Positions 34,556-42,661 of a stretch of DNA of 44,211 nucleotides are shown piece by piece. Numbering within the stretch: position 1 is the stretch's first letter; each line of letters opens with the position of its first letter. The DNA is from an uncultured Nitrospira sp. Lineage in GTDB: Bacteria; Nitrospirota; Nitrospiria; Nitrospirales; UBA8639. The stretch is taken from assembly GCA_902500695.1 (NCBI GenBank), contig CABVRQ010000033.1, positions 1 to 44,211 on the forward strand. Reading direction: 5' to 3'. The notes under the pieces were generated by a model, which saw only the letters and a list, made by a program, of their open reading frames with translations, did not search any database and had not been told where the DNA came from. The translations under genes were made by a program, and so were the position numbers.

Positions 34556-35794
34556 ATGCTGCGTGAACTCCCAATATTAGAAGCTCCGAAGTTATTTGCC
34601 GGCCACGATTACCGCGATGTGTTGAAGCGGGAAATGGATGCAGGGAAAATTCCATTGAGCCTAGGGAAAGAATGTCCTGTTAAATGTGCATTTTGTTATG
34701 AATTAGACCATTCCTACCGAGAAACGCTGGACCCACCAAAAACGTCCCAGGAGGACTGGCAGTTCATTTTGAATTATATTAGCTCCATGCCAACGGATCC
34801 TCTTCAGTTCTGGTGCCTCGGTGGTAATGAATACATGGAATGGACCGATTTGTTTCTTCATCCAAAAGCCATGGAGTGGATCGAAGATTTTTTGAAATTT
34901 ACCGATAAAAATATTCAATTTTTCACGGTTGGTTTTGTCCATGTTCCCAAGATTCATCGGTTGGTCGAGCAATACCCCGGGAGAATTAATTTTGAGTTAT
35001 CCGTCATTACCCTTGGGGAGTATCGACAAAAACTGATGCCGCATGCTCCATCTGTTAAGCATCTGATGAAGGTCTTGGATGGTCCTGCGGTTTCTTCCGC
35101 AAACTTTTATGCCTTTGATGAAAATACGATGTCCGAAGATGCGAAAACAATTTCCCGGATCAATTCTCGGTGTGTACTGTGGATGGGATGTTTGACGCCG
35201 GTGGGCGGGATTCAAGAGGAAACAGGTCGGGTGATGCGTCAAGGTAGAAAATATCTTGCTGTTGAGGCGGAAAAAATATACGATGCGGGCCTTCCAAATT
35301 TTACGACAATTCATACGGAAGCCTATGTGACGGCTTTTTTGAATCGAAAGCGTATTATTAGTCTCTTTGATTCTTTGGAATTAGAGAAGCGTGATCCAAT
35401 TGTCATGGCTGGTAGTGTGTATCGGATTTTAGCCATGTTCAGGAAAAATCGAGCCAAGTTCCTTTCTGTTCCGAATGCCACGCTTGGAGGAGATTCTGAT
35501 TGTACGGTATTGCTGACGCTGAATGACATTGCCAAACGATTGACAAATGAGAAATATATCTATGTTCCTCAATGTATTGTGGAGTCAGGAAGAGGTCCGG
35601 GTCGCGATATTGCCGGAGTTCACATTGACGACTTTGTAAGTAAGACCGGAGTGAAAGTGAGAGTTCTGCCAAAAATTAGCACTAAGTTTGCCAATAATCG
35701 ATTGTATCGAAACGGGTCATTACAAAACTATGTGGAAGACTATGTGCGTAATCCCTTGGTTCGTTCATATGAAGCGATCGCGTCCATAGTGTAA
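34556..35794 (+). CDS. Radical SAM protein, canonical cluster, unfamiliar C-terminal half
   Basis: 412 residues from ATG 34556 (GTG 34547 possible). The core has C40-P-V-K-C44-A-F-C47-Y-E, the normal C-x3-C-x2-C motif, close to the N-terminus, with no cobalamin domain. The barrel continues through C-L-G-G-N-E and a strand with F-E-L-S-V-I-T. The C-terminal half has V-P-N-A-T-L-G-G-D-S-D-C-T-V-L-L-T-L-N-D-I, which resembles the G-G-x-V-T-V-x-G-L-L-T-G-x-D-I block of DUF512-type radical SAM proteins. A Cys pair at C-V-L-W-M-G-C could bind a second cluster. Substrate unknown. It is not homologous in full to the two upstream paralogues. Confidence 0.82.
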   Translation: MLRELPILEAPKLFAGHDYRDVLKREMDAGKIPLSLGKECPVKCAFCYELDHSYRETLDPPKTSQEDWQFILNYISSMPTDPLQFWCLGGNEYMEWTDLFLHPKAMEWIEDFLKFTDKNIQFFTVGFVHVPKIHRLVEQYPGRINFELSVITLGEYRQKLMPHAPSVKHLMKVLDGPAVSSANFYAFDENTMSEDAKTISRINSRCVLWMGCLTPVGGIQEETGRVMRQGRKYLAVEAEKIYDAGLPNFTTIHTEAYVTAFLNRKRIISLFDSLELEKRDPIVMAGSVYRILAMFRKNRAKFLSVPNATLGGDSDCTVLLTLNDIAKRLTNEKYIYVPQCIVESGRGPGRDIAGVHIDDFVSKTGVKVRVLPKISTKFANNRLYRNGSLQNYVEDYVRNPLVRSYEAIASIV

Positions 35795-35881
35795 ATTGTC
35801 TTAAAGTTTTGTAAAGGGAATTGATGGGAGGGTAGGTGTTCAGAACTTACCGGACAAATCAAAATTTCTGAGGTTATGCCG

Positions 35882-36094
35882 ATGAAAATTGAAAGAGGAG
35901 TTTTCTTTTTTTTGTTGCTATTTGAGGCTATAGGGTGTTCCGGAAGTCTGGAAAGCCAAGAGACATTCAATCTGCAGAAAAATGAAAATGATTCCTTTAG
36001 ATGTGAAGAAATGACGAATGCGAGACTAGGGGGAAGAGGCGTTCCTGACTGGCAACGAGTGTATGAAGAATGCATGGTCACGGGAGGACAGTAG
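35882..36094 (+). CDS. Small predicted lipoprotein (70 residues)
   Basis: ATG 35882 preferred over 35876 because GAGG lies eight bases before it. A short signal (V-F-F-F-L-L-L-F-E-A-I-G-C) ends in a Cys, giving a plausible but not ideal lipobox, then a disordered stretch and a compact end with two further Cys residues (F-R-C-E-E-M and E-E-C-M) around L-G-G-R-G-V-P-D-W. Anchored in the envelope if the signal is processed. It follows the third radical SAM gene on the same strand after 87 bases; a functional link is only suggested by position. Confidence 0.55.
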   Translation: MKIERGVFFFLLLFEAIGCSGSLESQETFNLQKNENDSFRCEEMTNARLGGRGVPDWQRVYEECMVTGGQ

Positions 36095-36191
36095 AAGTGC
36101 CCTGTAAGATGTAATGCCATGTTTGGCTTTGTGGATTTGAAATTCGTGTGACATGTTTCTAATCTGTCCTGAAACGTTTCTCTAGTTTATT

Positions 36192-37124
36192 ATGGATTCT
36201 TCCAAAAACGGGCTCAAATTTTTTCAGGTTGATGTATTCACAAGTGAGCCGTTTGGCGGGAATCCTTTAGCGGTGTTTCCCTCCGCCGGAGAGCTTAGTG
36301 AACGGGAGTTTCAACAAATTGCCCGTGAAATGAATTTATCTGAAACGGTATTTGTCTTACCGCCTACCGATCCCAAAGCTGCCGCCAAGGTCAGAATATT
36401 TACCCCTCTTCAAGAAATTCCGTTTGCCGGCCATCCTATTCTGGGGACATTCTATGTTCTCGGAACAATAAAGCATCTTGCCTTGCAGGAGCCCGTGACG
36501 AAAGTTTTCTATGAATGTACCCTAGGCTTGTATGCGCTTGACCTTATTGTCCTAAAGGGACAAATTGAACAGGTCATCATGTCGCAACCCTCTCCGCAAT
36601 TTATAGATGTCATCACACAGGCGGAAGCTCTGTATGATATTGCCAAGGCTTTGGGAATTCACAGATCGCTCATTGCTGACACAATTTTCCCTGTTGAAGT
36701 GGTCTCGACAGGATTGCCTGTGCTCATTGTGCCTATTCGAAGCCTGACGGCCGCAAAATCCATGGAGGTTGATCATTCTGAAGTTCTTGAGATTTGTGCT
36801 CGCTTTGGGGCTAATGGAATTATGATCTTTACGACGATGACAGTGGAGGAAAGTGCCACTGTTCACACTAGAATGTTCGCCGATCCAATAGGTATTTCCG
36901 AGGACCCTGCAACCGGCAGCGCAAGTGGCGCCCTTGGTGCCTATTTAGTCAAGAATGGAGTCGTGGAAGTTGGTCCAACCACCGAAGTGGTTATGGAGCA
37001 GGGGTATGAAATTGACCGGCCGTCCCGTATTTTGGTGCAGATTTTTTCTGACGATGATGTGATTAAAGAAATTAAAGTGGGAGGACAAGTGGTGATGGTG
37101 GCGGAAGGAAAGATGGTTTACTAG
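36192..37124 (+). CDS. PhzF-family isomerase/epimerase
   Basis: 310 residues with the two-lobed PhzF/diaminopimelate-epimerase-like fold. Family marks are F-x-Q/V-D-V-F-T-x-x-P-F-G-G-N-P-L-A-V at the start, the catalytic Glu (E51) in M-N-L-S-E-T-V-F, P-F-A-G-H-P-I-L-G-T, and E-D-P-A-T-G-S-A near the end. PhzF itself isomerises a phenazine precursor, but no other phenazine genes are here and most family members have unknown substrates. A monocistronic plus-strand gene facing the moaB group. Confidence 0.9.
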   Translation: MDSSKNGLKFFQVDVFTSEPFGGNPLAVFPSAGELSEREFQQIAREMNLSETVFVLPPTDPKAAAKVRIFTPLQEIPFAGHPILGTFYVLGTIKHLALQEPVTKVFYECTLGLYALDLIVLKGQIEQVIMSQPSPQFIDVITQAEALYDIAKALGIHRSLIADTIFPVEVVSTGLPVLIVPIRSLTAAKSMEVDHSEVLEICARFGANGIMIFTTMTVEESATVHTRMFADPIGISEDPATGSASGALGAYLVKNGVVEVGPTTEVVMEQGYEIDRPSRILVQIFSDDDVIKEIKVGGQVVMVAEGKMVY

Positions 37125-37219
37125 AGTTTAAATTTCCTCCTCGCTCGCTCTGAAATCTTGATAAGAGGTGCTCTAAATGTGGCCTAGTGGGGATTGAAGA
37201 GGAATTTCCAGAAAGATGC

Positions 37220-37768
37220 CTACTTCGTCAGCTCTCCTGCTATGTGCCCAATTTCAGGTAAAATAAGTCGCTCCATTGCCAGGCGGACCGCCCCTTGAGA
37301 ACCTGGAATAGAAAAAATCACAAGCTTCCCATGTATGCCCGCAACAGCCCGACTTAACATGGCGGACGATCCAATATCTTGATAGCTCAAAAACCGAAAT
37401 AGTTCTCCAAATCCATCAAGTCGTTTTTCCAAAAAGTCATCAACGGCTTCAAATGTGGAGTCTCGCTGTGAAATACCAGTCCCGCCATTGATAATGATAA
37501 CCTGAAGCGCCTCTTGACCAATGGCTTGGAGAAGAAGGGCCTTAATATCGGTCGGTTCATCTTTAATGATCCGATATTCTGCAATGGTGTGTCCCTGCTC
37601 TTTTAAAAGATGACAGATTAACTTTCCACTGGTATCGGAATCTGGCGTTCGGGTATCACTACAGGTGACCACCACGCAGGATAAAGAGGGAGCTCCCTGT
37701 GTTTTGTGTGTGAGGTGGGAAGGGGCGGTATGGGATGCATGCCCTTCATGATTTTGGTGGTCACCCAT
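37220..37768 (-). CDS. moaB: Molybdenum cofactor biosynthesis protein MoaB
   Basis: 182 residues with the MogA/MoaB molybdopterin-binding fold: V-V-T-C-S-D-T-R, I-I-N-G-G-T-G-I-S-Q-R-D-S-T-F-E-A-V, and the later F-S-I-P-G-S-Q-G-A-V-R-L-A-M. The N-terminus has a His-rich extension (G-D-H-Q-N-H-E-G-H-A-S-H) that could bind metal. It adenylates molybdopterin, or does so weakly as MoaB. It is third in a minus-strand series after a GGCT-like gene and a ferredoxin gene, 27 bases from the latter. Confidence 0.9.
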   Translation of the reverse strand: MGDHQNHEGHASHTAPSHLTHKTQGAPSLSCVVVTCSDTRTPDSDTSGKLICHLLKEQGHTIAEYRIIKDEPTDIKALLLQAIGQEALQVIIINGGTGISQRDSTFEAVDDFLEKRLDGFGELFRFLSYQDIGSSAMLSRAVAGIHGKLVIFSIPGSQGAVRLAMERLILPEIGHIAGELTK

Positions 37769-37795
37769 GGTTTACTAAGTGGATAAACCTGACAC

Positions 37796-38122
37796 TTAAG
37801 CCCAAACGGAATCCGGTTTGAGCTGGGCAGCAGGCTCTCCTTTTTTGATGTGCTCATCCAAAATAACTGCTACATCAGAGTCTTTGACCTGAGAGTACCA
37901 AGTTCCTGTTGGATAGACGACAACGTTAGGGCCACTTTCGCAAGGCCCGAGGCAAGTTGTCCCAGTGACTAATACCTCGCCAGGCTGGACCCCACGTTCA
38001 ATCAAGCCCATATTAAGTGCCATTAATAAATTTTGAGCTCCTGCGGCTCCACAAGAAGGCTTGGGATGCCCGGGAGGACGGGAATTCGTGCACACTAGAA
38101 TATGATACTTCGGTTTTGGCAT
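37796..38122 (-). CDS. Thioredoxin-like 2Fe-2S ferredoxin
   Basis: 108 residues. Cys ligands C11, C24, C57 and C61 (C-T-N-S-R ... C-G-A-A-G ... T-T-C-L-G-P-C) match the thioredoxin-fold 2Fe-2S ferredoxins related to the NuoE subunit and Shethna-type proteins. Electron carrier; the partner is unknown. AAGGAG lies five to six bases before the ATG. Position next to moaB might point to a molybdoenzyme, but none is encoded here. Confidence 0.9.
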   Translation of the reverse strand: MPKPKYHILVCTNSRPPGHPKPSCGAAGAQNLLMALNMGLIERGVQPGEVLVTGTTCLGPCESGPNVVVYPTGTWYSQVKDSDVAVILDEHIKKGEPAAQLKPDSVWA

Positions 38123-38186
38123 AGGAACTCCTTCTTAACGAATAGGTAAAAGGGAATGAAAATTCGATGATATAAGGACGAAAGGC

Positions 38187-38630
38187 TCATTTCGAGCGAA
38201 GCAGATCCCACATGTCCACGCATTCATCCGGTAATTTCCAATGGTTGACTCCCGCAAGAATCCAATCAAAATAATGATCTTTGGCCTTAAACTTTCCAAT
38301 GCTTTGGGCTACATGTGTGCTTACGAACTCCTTTTCTCCATCCTCAGTGAACACATGTATCTCAACATGACGAAACGCTCCTTCGGGAAGATCGCCCTCG
38401 AACTTGTCCATTTCCTGGACATCCTCCTGGGTAAGCTCAAAGACCCCTCCCCACACTCGCTCACCAGCAGAAGGGGCAATCGTGGCTAATCCACAGCGCC
38501 ATTGGTTAGACCAGCGCCCAAATTTGATGGTGTGGTCTGGCACATATGCCTTAAATAAAAATTGTGCTTCAGGAGCACGCCGTTTGAGCTGCGTAGGATT
38601 TAGATTGTCCGCATAAATGAAAAATCGCAT
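38187..38630 (-). CDS. Gamma-glutamylcyclotransferase-like (GGCT/AIG2) protein
   Basis: 147 residues with the GGCT fold signature: Y-A-D-N-L-N-P-T-Q-L near the start (the Y-G-x-N-L pattern), W-G-G-V-F-E-L in the middle, and the catalytic Glu (E78) in M-D-K-F-E-G. Family members cyclise gamma-glutamyl groups; the actual substrate is unknown. First in the minus-strand series with the ferredoxin and moaB genes. Confidence 0.85.
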   Translation of the reverse strand: MRFFIYADNLNPTQLKRRAPEAQFLFKAYVPDHTIKFGRWSNQWRCGLATIAPSAGERVWGGVFELTQEDVQEMDKFEGDLPEGAFRHVEIHVFTEDGEKEFVSTHVAQSIGKFKAKDHYFDWILAGVNHWKLPDECVDMWDLLRSK

Positions 38631-38868
38631 GGGTTACGTCCTGTCTGTTTAGGGGAAAGGTAGTATTACCATACTGCCTTCGCGAACTGTCAAGGACTGA
38701 TTTTTGGTTTCCTAAGGGCGGTAACTTTATTTTGAAGAGTGGGGAAGGATCTGAAGGAAAGTTTATGCCCTGAGCCTAAAATTCTCAATCAAAGGATTGG
38801 GGATGGGATCTAGCTCAAGATTGATAGCAAAAGGAGATCGAAGGTAGAGCTGGAAGGGACTCCGAAGC

Positions 38869-39417
38869 CTAAGACCTTGGCGAAAGATATAACTGTTGGT
38901 TGGAATGGTCCAGACGTACAAGAAAACGATCAAAGAAACTGAGACCGAGTAGGCCATCAATCCCGTCAGCGAGGTTCGGGATGGTATATATGACCACTTG
39001 GACATCATCCCGTCCCGCATTTCCCACCCGAATTTTTCGTGCGATGCCTAGCTCGGCCTGAACTTTTCCCCCTACAGTAATGAGGTTAACCCGCGAATTG
39101 ACCGAATCTGCCCGAATTCCCGCATCAAATGCCAAATTTTCTGAAATGGTCGTATATGTTGCCCCCGTATCAACAATGAGTCTGGCTTCATGGAAGTCAT
39201 TCAACTCCACTCGTGCCACCCAAACACCTCCTAAATGTTCAAGGGGAATCACAGAATCCTCGGATCCAGCAGTTATTGGCCCTGAGTTGGGTGGGGGAAC
39301 GTGAATGGGGAGAGGAGTTTGGTCATAAGATAGTCGACTGAAAATAGCTTGACCACCCATCACTGTAAAGACCGCTAGTGTCATAAAGGTAATAAAAAGT
39401 TTGTTGGCAGTCCCCAA
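38869..39417 (-). CDS. Membrane-anchored retropepsin-like aspartic protease
   Basis: 182 residues from a TTG start with AAGGA upstream. An N-terminal hydrophobic segment (L-F-I-T-F-M-T-L-A-V-F-T-V-M) acts as signal or anchor. The catalytic motif is I-V-D83-T-G-A-T-Y-T-T, followed by the flap region and D-G-L-L-G-L-S-F-F-D-R-F, typical of the clan AA family in bacteria. One catalytic Asp per chain implies a homodimer in the periplasm. The frame ends naturally after a strand; the other-frame extension downstream is not coding-like. Substrate unknown. Confidence 0.88.
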   Translation of the reverse strand: MGTANKLFITFMTLAVFTVMGGQAIFSRLSYDQTPLPIHVPPPNSGPITAGSEDSVIPLEHLGGVWVARVELNDFHEARLIVDTGATYTTISENLAFDAGIRADSVNSRVNLITVGGKVQAELGIARKIRVGNAGRDDVQVVIYTIPNLADGIDGLLGLSFFDRFLVRLDHSNQQLYLSPRS

Positions 39418-39662
39418 TGCTTAAATTCCTTGATGAAGGAGTAGGTGTTAATGATTCTTTCCTTAGGATAAACCTCAGGACGCTTTTCGGTTGGGATTGG
39501 GCAGGCCTTGAAGGCTGAGGTGAGCAGTGGAAATGGGTTCAGTTTTTCTTGATGGAGTGGTGTAGTTAATTCTATTGGTTTTATTATCGGTTGTCGGAAT
39601 TTGCTCAAAGGCCTTTGATGCAAGGAAATGCTTTAGTAACCGTATGCTCAGATAGTCTTTCT
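39418..39662. other. Gap between the protease and the TonB cassette
   Basis: About 245 bases with only unconvincing minus-strand frames. No RNA or relic was recognised. It ends at the operator-like palindrome and promoter described separately. Confidence 0.4.
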
Positions 39663-39677
39663 TGCAATTTAGTTGCA
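39663..39677. promoter_or_regulatory. TGCAA-N5-TTGCA operator-like palindrome
   Basis: Perfect five-base arms, ending seven bases before the -35 element of the promoter that serves the TonB cassette. The placement is typical of an activator or metal-sensor site. Not a standard Fur box. The regulator is unknown. Confidence 0.4.
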
Positions 39678-39684
39678 TTTACTG

Positions 39685-39713
39685 TTGACACTACTAGAGC
39701 CCTTTGGTACTTT
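39685..39713 (+). promoter_or_regulatory. Promoter of the TonB-receptor cassette
   Basis: TTGACA, a perfect -35 (39685-39690), a 17-base spacer, then TACTTT (39708-39713) as -10. Predicted start near 39720, giving a 27-base leader to ATG 39747. Confidence 0.55.
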
Positions 39714-39746
39714 TGGCCGCAAGGCTTTTATTGACCGAAAATTTTC

Positions 39747-40082
39747 ATGATTCGAATCCCGGCATCTCTCATCTCTCGATGTAATATTAGCTTAGTTCTA
39801 GCACTTGGTCTGGTGTTGCTGAGTTCAATCCCGTTTGCGCAGGCCTTAGAAATCCATCATGTATTTGCTGAGGTGGATTATGATGGGCACCAACATTCTG
39901 ATGATGATTTGTGCCAATGGGTACAGCATCATACGTCCAATTCCATAGTTTGGGATGCCTCGGGTTTATCTCATTGGTCTATTGTTGCCGGTTTCCTTTC
40001 CCTTGATCGAGAAGAGACGTATACGTCTCTCACCATTCCCCTCGGTAACCCTCGCGGTCCTCCAGCTTCCTTCTTCTCCTAA
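39747..40082 (+). CDS. Small exported His/Cys-containing protein
   Basis: 111 residues with a signal peptide (I-S-L-V-L-A-L-G-L-V-L-L, cleavage after A-Q-A near residue 33). The mature part begins with a His/Asp-rich stretch (H37, H38, H48, H50, D-D-D, C56, H61, H62). Small exported proteins with a His-rich segment and one Cys often precede metal-related TonB receptor genes, so transient copper or zinc binding is a reasonable guess, not proof. First gene of the cassette; the receptor starts 130 bases later after a folded leader. Confidence 0.6.
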   Translation: MIRIPASLISRCNISLVLALGLVLLSSIPFAQALEIHHVFAEVDYDGHQHSDDDLCQWVQHHTSNSIVWDASGLSHWSIVAGFLSLDREETYTSLTIPLGNPRGPPASFFS

Positions 40083-40116
40083 TCTTCTTTTTTTACAACT
40101 GTCTTTCACCGTCGAT

Positions 40117-40168
40117 TCATCCTTGCGCGGCTTTCCAAAATGGAAGGTTGCTTGTGGATGACGCAAGG
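40117..40168 (+). promoter_or_regulatory. Folded RNA leader upstream of the TonB receptor
   Basis: An outer stem CCTTGCG (40121-40127) with CGCAAGG (40162-40168) encloses an inner hairpin CTTTCCA-AAA-TGGAAGG (40131-40147). A competing pair, TCATCC (40117-40122) with GGATGA (40156-40161), cannot form together with the outer stem except as a pseudoknot. This gives two alternative folds 45 bases before the receptor start. Not a known riboswitch. Confidence 0.4.
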
Positions 40169-40212
40169 GGAGAAATACGGCTAATCGATTATTAGATGCT
40201 GGAGGTTTCTGG

Positions 40213-42657
40213 ATGTTGATTGGATATGATAAATGGGTGGAGTGGTGTGCTCTTGTTTTCTGGATTTTCGGATTGGGGACGGTTTTGAGTGTTGGCCTTG
40301 TCCAAGCTGCGGAAAAAGACGATGACAAAAAAGTCTGGATTGTAACCGGTGTCGTGCAATACGAGGATTTTCGCCGAGTTCCTCAGGTAACAGTGGAATT
40401 GCGGGATCAGGAAGGCACCATCATTGATACCCAGGTGTCGAATGAAGGGGGTGAGTTTATTTTTGCTCCTCCTGAGTCCGGTATTTATTCAATTCAAGCA
40501 ACCCAGTCAGACTTATCGAGCGAATCAACTATTCTAAAGATTGAAAATGATCCTTTCCTTGAGGTCAAGTTAACCCTGGCACATCGCCAGGAACTCACTC
40601 TTGAGGTTGTGGCTTCTGTGCCTCCCATTCAGCGTCGTCTCTCCGGAGAATCCTATTCGGTGAGTCGCAAGGATATCGAGGAATTACCCCGAGGGAATAA
40701 TATTGCTCTTAATGATCTGCTTTTAACACTTCCTAGTGCTGTAGACGGGGGACTGAAGCAAGTGCACATTCGTCAGGATCACGCTAATTTCCAATTCCGG
40801 ATTGATGGGGTCCCCGTTCCGGATACAGTTTCTTCTGTCTTTATGGATGTCATTTCTCCACGTACCTGGGAGCGTGCAGACATTATTTTGGGGGGGCCGG
40901 AAGCGCAATTCGGGAATAAAACCGCTGCGGTCATTGATGTAACGACGAAAAGCGGGACACAACCCGACTCTGGCTCAGTGCAATTCTTTGGTGGCTCCAA
41001 CGAAACACTGAATCCTGCTTTTGAATATGGGGGAACGGTTGGCTCGGAATTTCGGTATTACCTCATGAATAGCTTTCTCTCGACAAACAGGGGAATTAAT
41101 CCGCCCACTTTAGGAAAAACCGCATTTCACGATCAAAGTAACCAAAATCAATCCCTGTTCCGTGGAGATTGGCAGATTGATAATCAGAACAGTGTCACGT
41201 TGTTGTTCCTGAATTCGATCGCCAAATTTCAGATTCCCACTCAACCTGGGCTAGCGGTCAATCCTACGTTAGTTGGACTAATCCAAGGAGAGAATCCAGG
41301 TTTTGAGCCGGTTAATTCTCAAAATATAGATGAATACCAAAAGGAGAATAATCAATATTCCCAGCTCGTCTGGCGGCAGGATTGGAGTCATGATCGGTAT
41401 TTCAGTCTGGCCGGGTTTTTTCAGCATTCCCGAGCCACATTCAAAACCGACCCCTTCAATGCCTTATCATATACAGCAGATGCTGACGAACCTTTTTCGG
41501 CAGGAGATCAGGACCGATGGGCCTATACTGGAGGGATACGGTTTGACTACAGTCATCGATTAAATTCGAATCATTTAGTGAAAACGGGATTTCAGGTTCA
41601 AAGGACCCAGGCTGTGAATAAAACCCGGCTATCGGCTTTTTTGAGGGATGGAGCAGGCGATCCGATAGGGGATGTCATTTCTCGAAATGGCGATAACCGC
41701 ACCATTGGATGGCGCGAGGAATTCTGGATTCAGGATCAATGGACTCCCTGGGCTCAATGGACCTTTAATCTTGGTGTTCGCTTCGATCAAATCCAGGCGT
41801 TAACCAATGATGGGCAAGTGAGCCCGAGGATAGGAGCCACATATGCCATGACTCCCAATCATGTCTTTCATGCCTTCTACGGGAGAATGTTTACTCCGCC
41901 AAATTTAGAAAGTGTGCCTTTTCTTCAATTGAACACGGTGGGAACTACGGCGCAGCCGGAGAATTTGACTAATACCACCGTGAAACCTGAACGGGCTCAT
42001 TATTTTGAGGTTGGTTCTGCTCATGCCTTGGGGGATTCATTGTCAATAGAATTGACCGGTTATTATAAATTGAGTAAAAATTTATCTGATGCCGGACAAT
42101 TCGGCTCAACCCCGCTTCTTAATTATTTTGCGTTTAAACGCGGTTGGCAGCGGGGAATCGACGTGGCTGTGAAAGCCAAGTTTTTAGATAATCTGTATGG
42201 GCGTGGTAATGTCGCATGGGGCCAGTGTCGAGGGAAAAAACTTCAATCAGGTTTTATGTTGTTAGAGCAGGATGAAATTAATGATATCAATTCCAGCAGT
42301 GGAGTCTATTGTGATCATATGCAACTGGTCACCAGTTCGGCTGTCCTAACTTATCGTCCGTTCACGAAAACAACCATCACTGGGCAAATGTTATTTGGGT
42401 CCGGGATGCGGACAACAGACGAGGGAGGAAAGACTAATGGCACCCATAGCCCGTCATATACCACCTATAATCTTTCCATTGAGCATCTACTTCCTCTTTG
42501 GGATAAGTACAAACTGTTGCTTGGGTTTGATGTCATTAATCTGCTCGACCAACGGGTGTTTTTAAATGATGGAGAGGGGAGTATTGGGCTTGGTGTGGCA
42601 CATGCTAATATGCCCCGATCATTTTTCTTTCGTGGACAATTTTTCTTTGGTGCGTAA
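40213..42657 (+). CDS. TonB-dependent outer-membrane receptor with N-terminal CarboxypepD-like domain
   Basis: 814 residues; GGAGG before the ATG. A signal peptide ends near A-A-E (about residue 33). Residues about 45-125 form a carboxypeptidase-regulatory-like beta sandwich (V-W-I-V-T-G-V-V ... P-Q-V-T-V-E-L-R-D). A plug domain follows (I-E-E-L-P-R-G-N-N, F-R-I-D-G-V-P-V-P, G-P-E-A-Q-F-G-N-K-T), then a barrel of about 540 residues ending in R-G-Q-F-F-F-G-A. TonB-driven import of a large or metal-bound ligand through the outer membrane. The substrate is not visible; the His-rich partner hints at a metal. The next gene begins four bases after the stop. Confidence 0.93.
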   Translation: MLIGYDKWVEWCALVFWIFGLGTVLSVGLVQAAEKDDDKKVWIVTGVVQYEDFRRVPQVTVELRDQEGTIIDTQVSNEGGEFIFAPPESGIYSIQATQSDLSSESTILKIENDPFLEVKLTLAHRQELTLEVVASVPPIQRRLSGESYSVSRKDIEELPRGNNIALNDLLLTLPSAVDGGLKQVHIRQDHANFQFRIDGVPVPDTVSSVFMDVISPRTWERADIILGGPEAQFGNKTAAVIDVTTKSGTQPDSGSVQFFGGSNETLNPAFEYGGTVGSEFRYYLMNSFLSTNRGINPPTLGKTAFHDQSNQNQSLFRGDWQIDNQNSVTLLFLNSIAKFQIPTQPGLAVNPTLVGLIQGENPGFEPVNSQNIDEYQKENNQYSQLVWRQDWSHDRYFSLAGFFQHSRATFKTDPFNALSYTADADEPFSAGDQDRWAYTGGIRFDYSHRLNSNHLVKTGFQVQRTQAVNKTRLSAFLRDGAGDPIGDVISRNGDNRTIGWREEFWIQDQWTPWAQWTFNLGVRFDQIQALTNDGQVSPRIGATYAMTPNHVFHAFYGRMFTPPNLESVPFLQLNTVGTTAQPENLTNTTVKPERAHYFEVGSAHALGDSLSIELTGYYKLSKNLSDAGQFGSTPLLNYFAFKRGWQRGIDVAVKAKFLDNLYGRGNVAWGQCRGKKLQSGFMLLEQDEINDINSSSGVYCDHMQLVTSSAVLTYRPFTKTTITGQMLFGSGMRTTDEGGKTNGTHSPSYTTYNLSIEHLLPLWDKYKLLLGFDVINLLDQRVFLNDGEGSIGLGVAHANMPRSFFFRGQFFFGA

Positions 42658-42661
42658 TTCT

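Noticed and set aside
38670..38690. GGTAGTAT-TACC-ATACTGCC hairpin upstream of the GGCT-like gene
   Set aside because: Needs a G-U pair, has no T-run and no clear regulatory position; probably chance.
38763..39020. Minus-strand frame overlapping the end of the retropepsin-like gene
   Set aside because: The protease frame ends naturally; the extension is low-complexity and unlike a protease tail, so no frameshift is needed.
39475..39678. 67-codon minus-strand frame overlapping the TonB cassette promoter
   Set aside because: Ser/Thr/Pro-rich without motif or ribosome binding site, and it overlaps a good promoter and operator.
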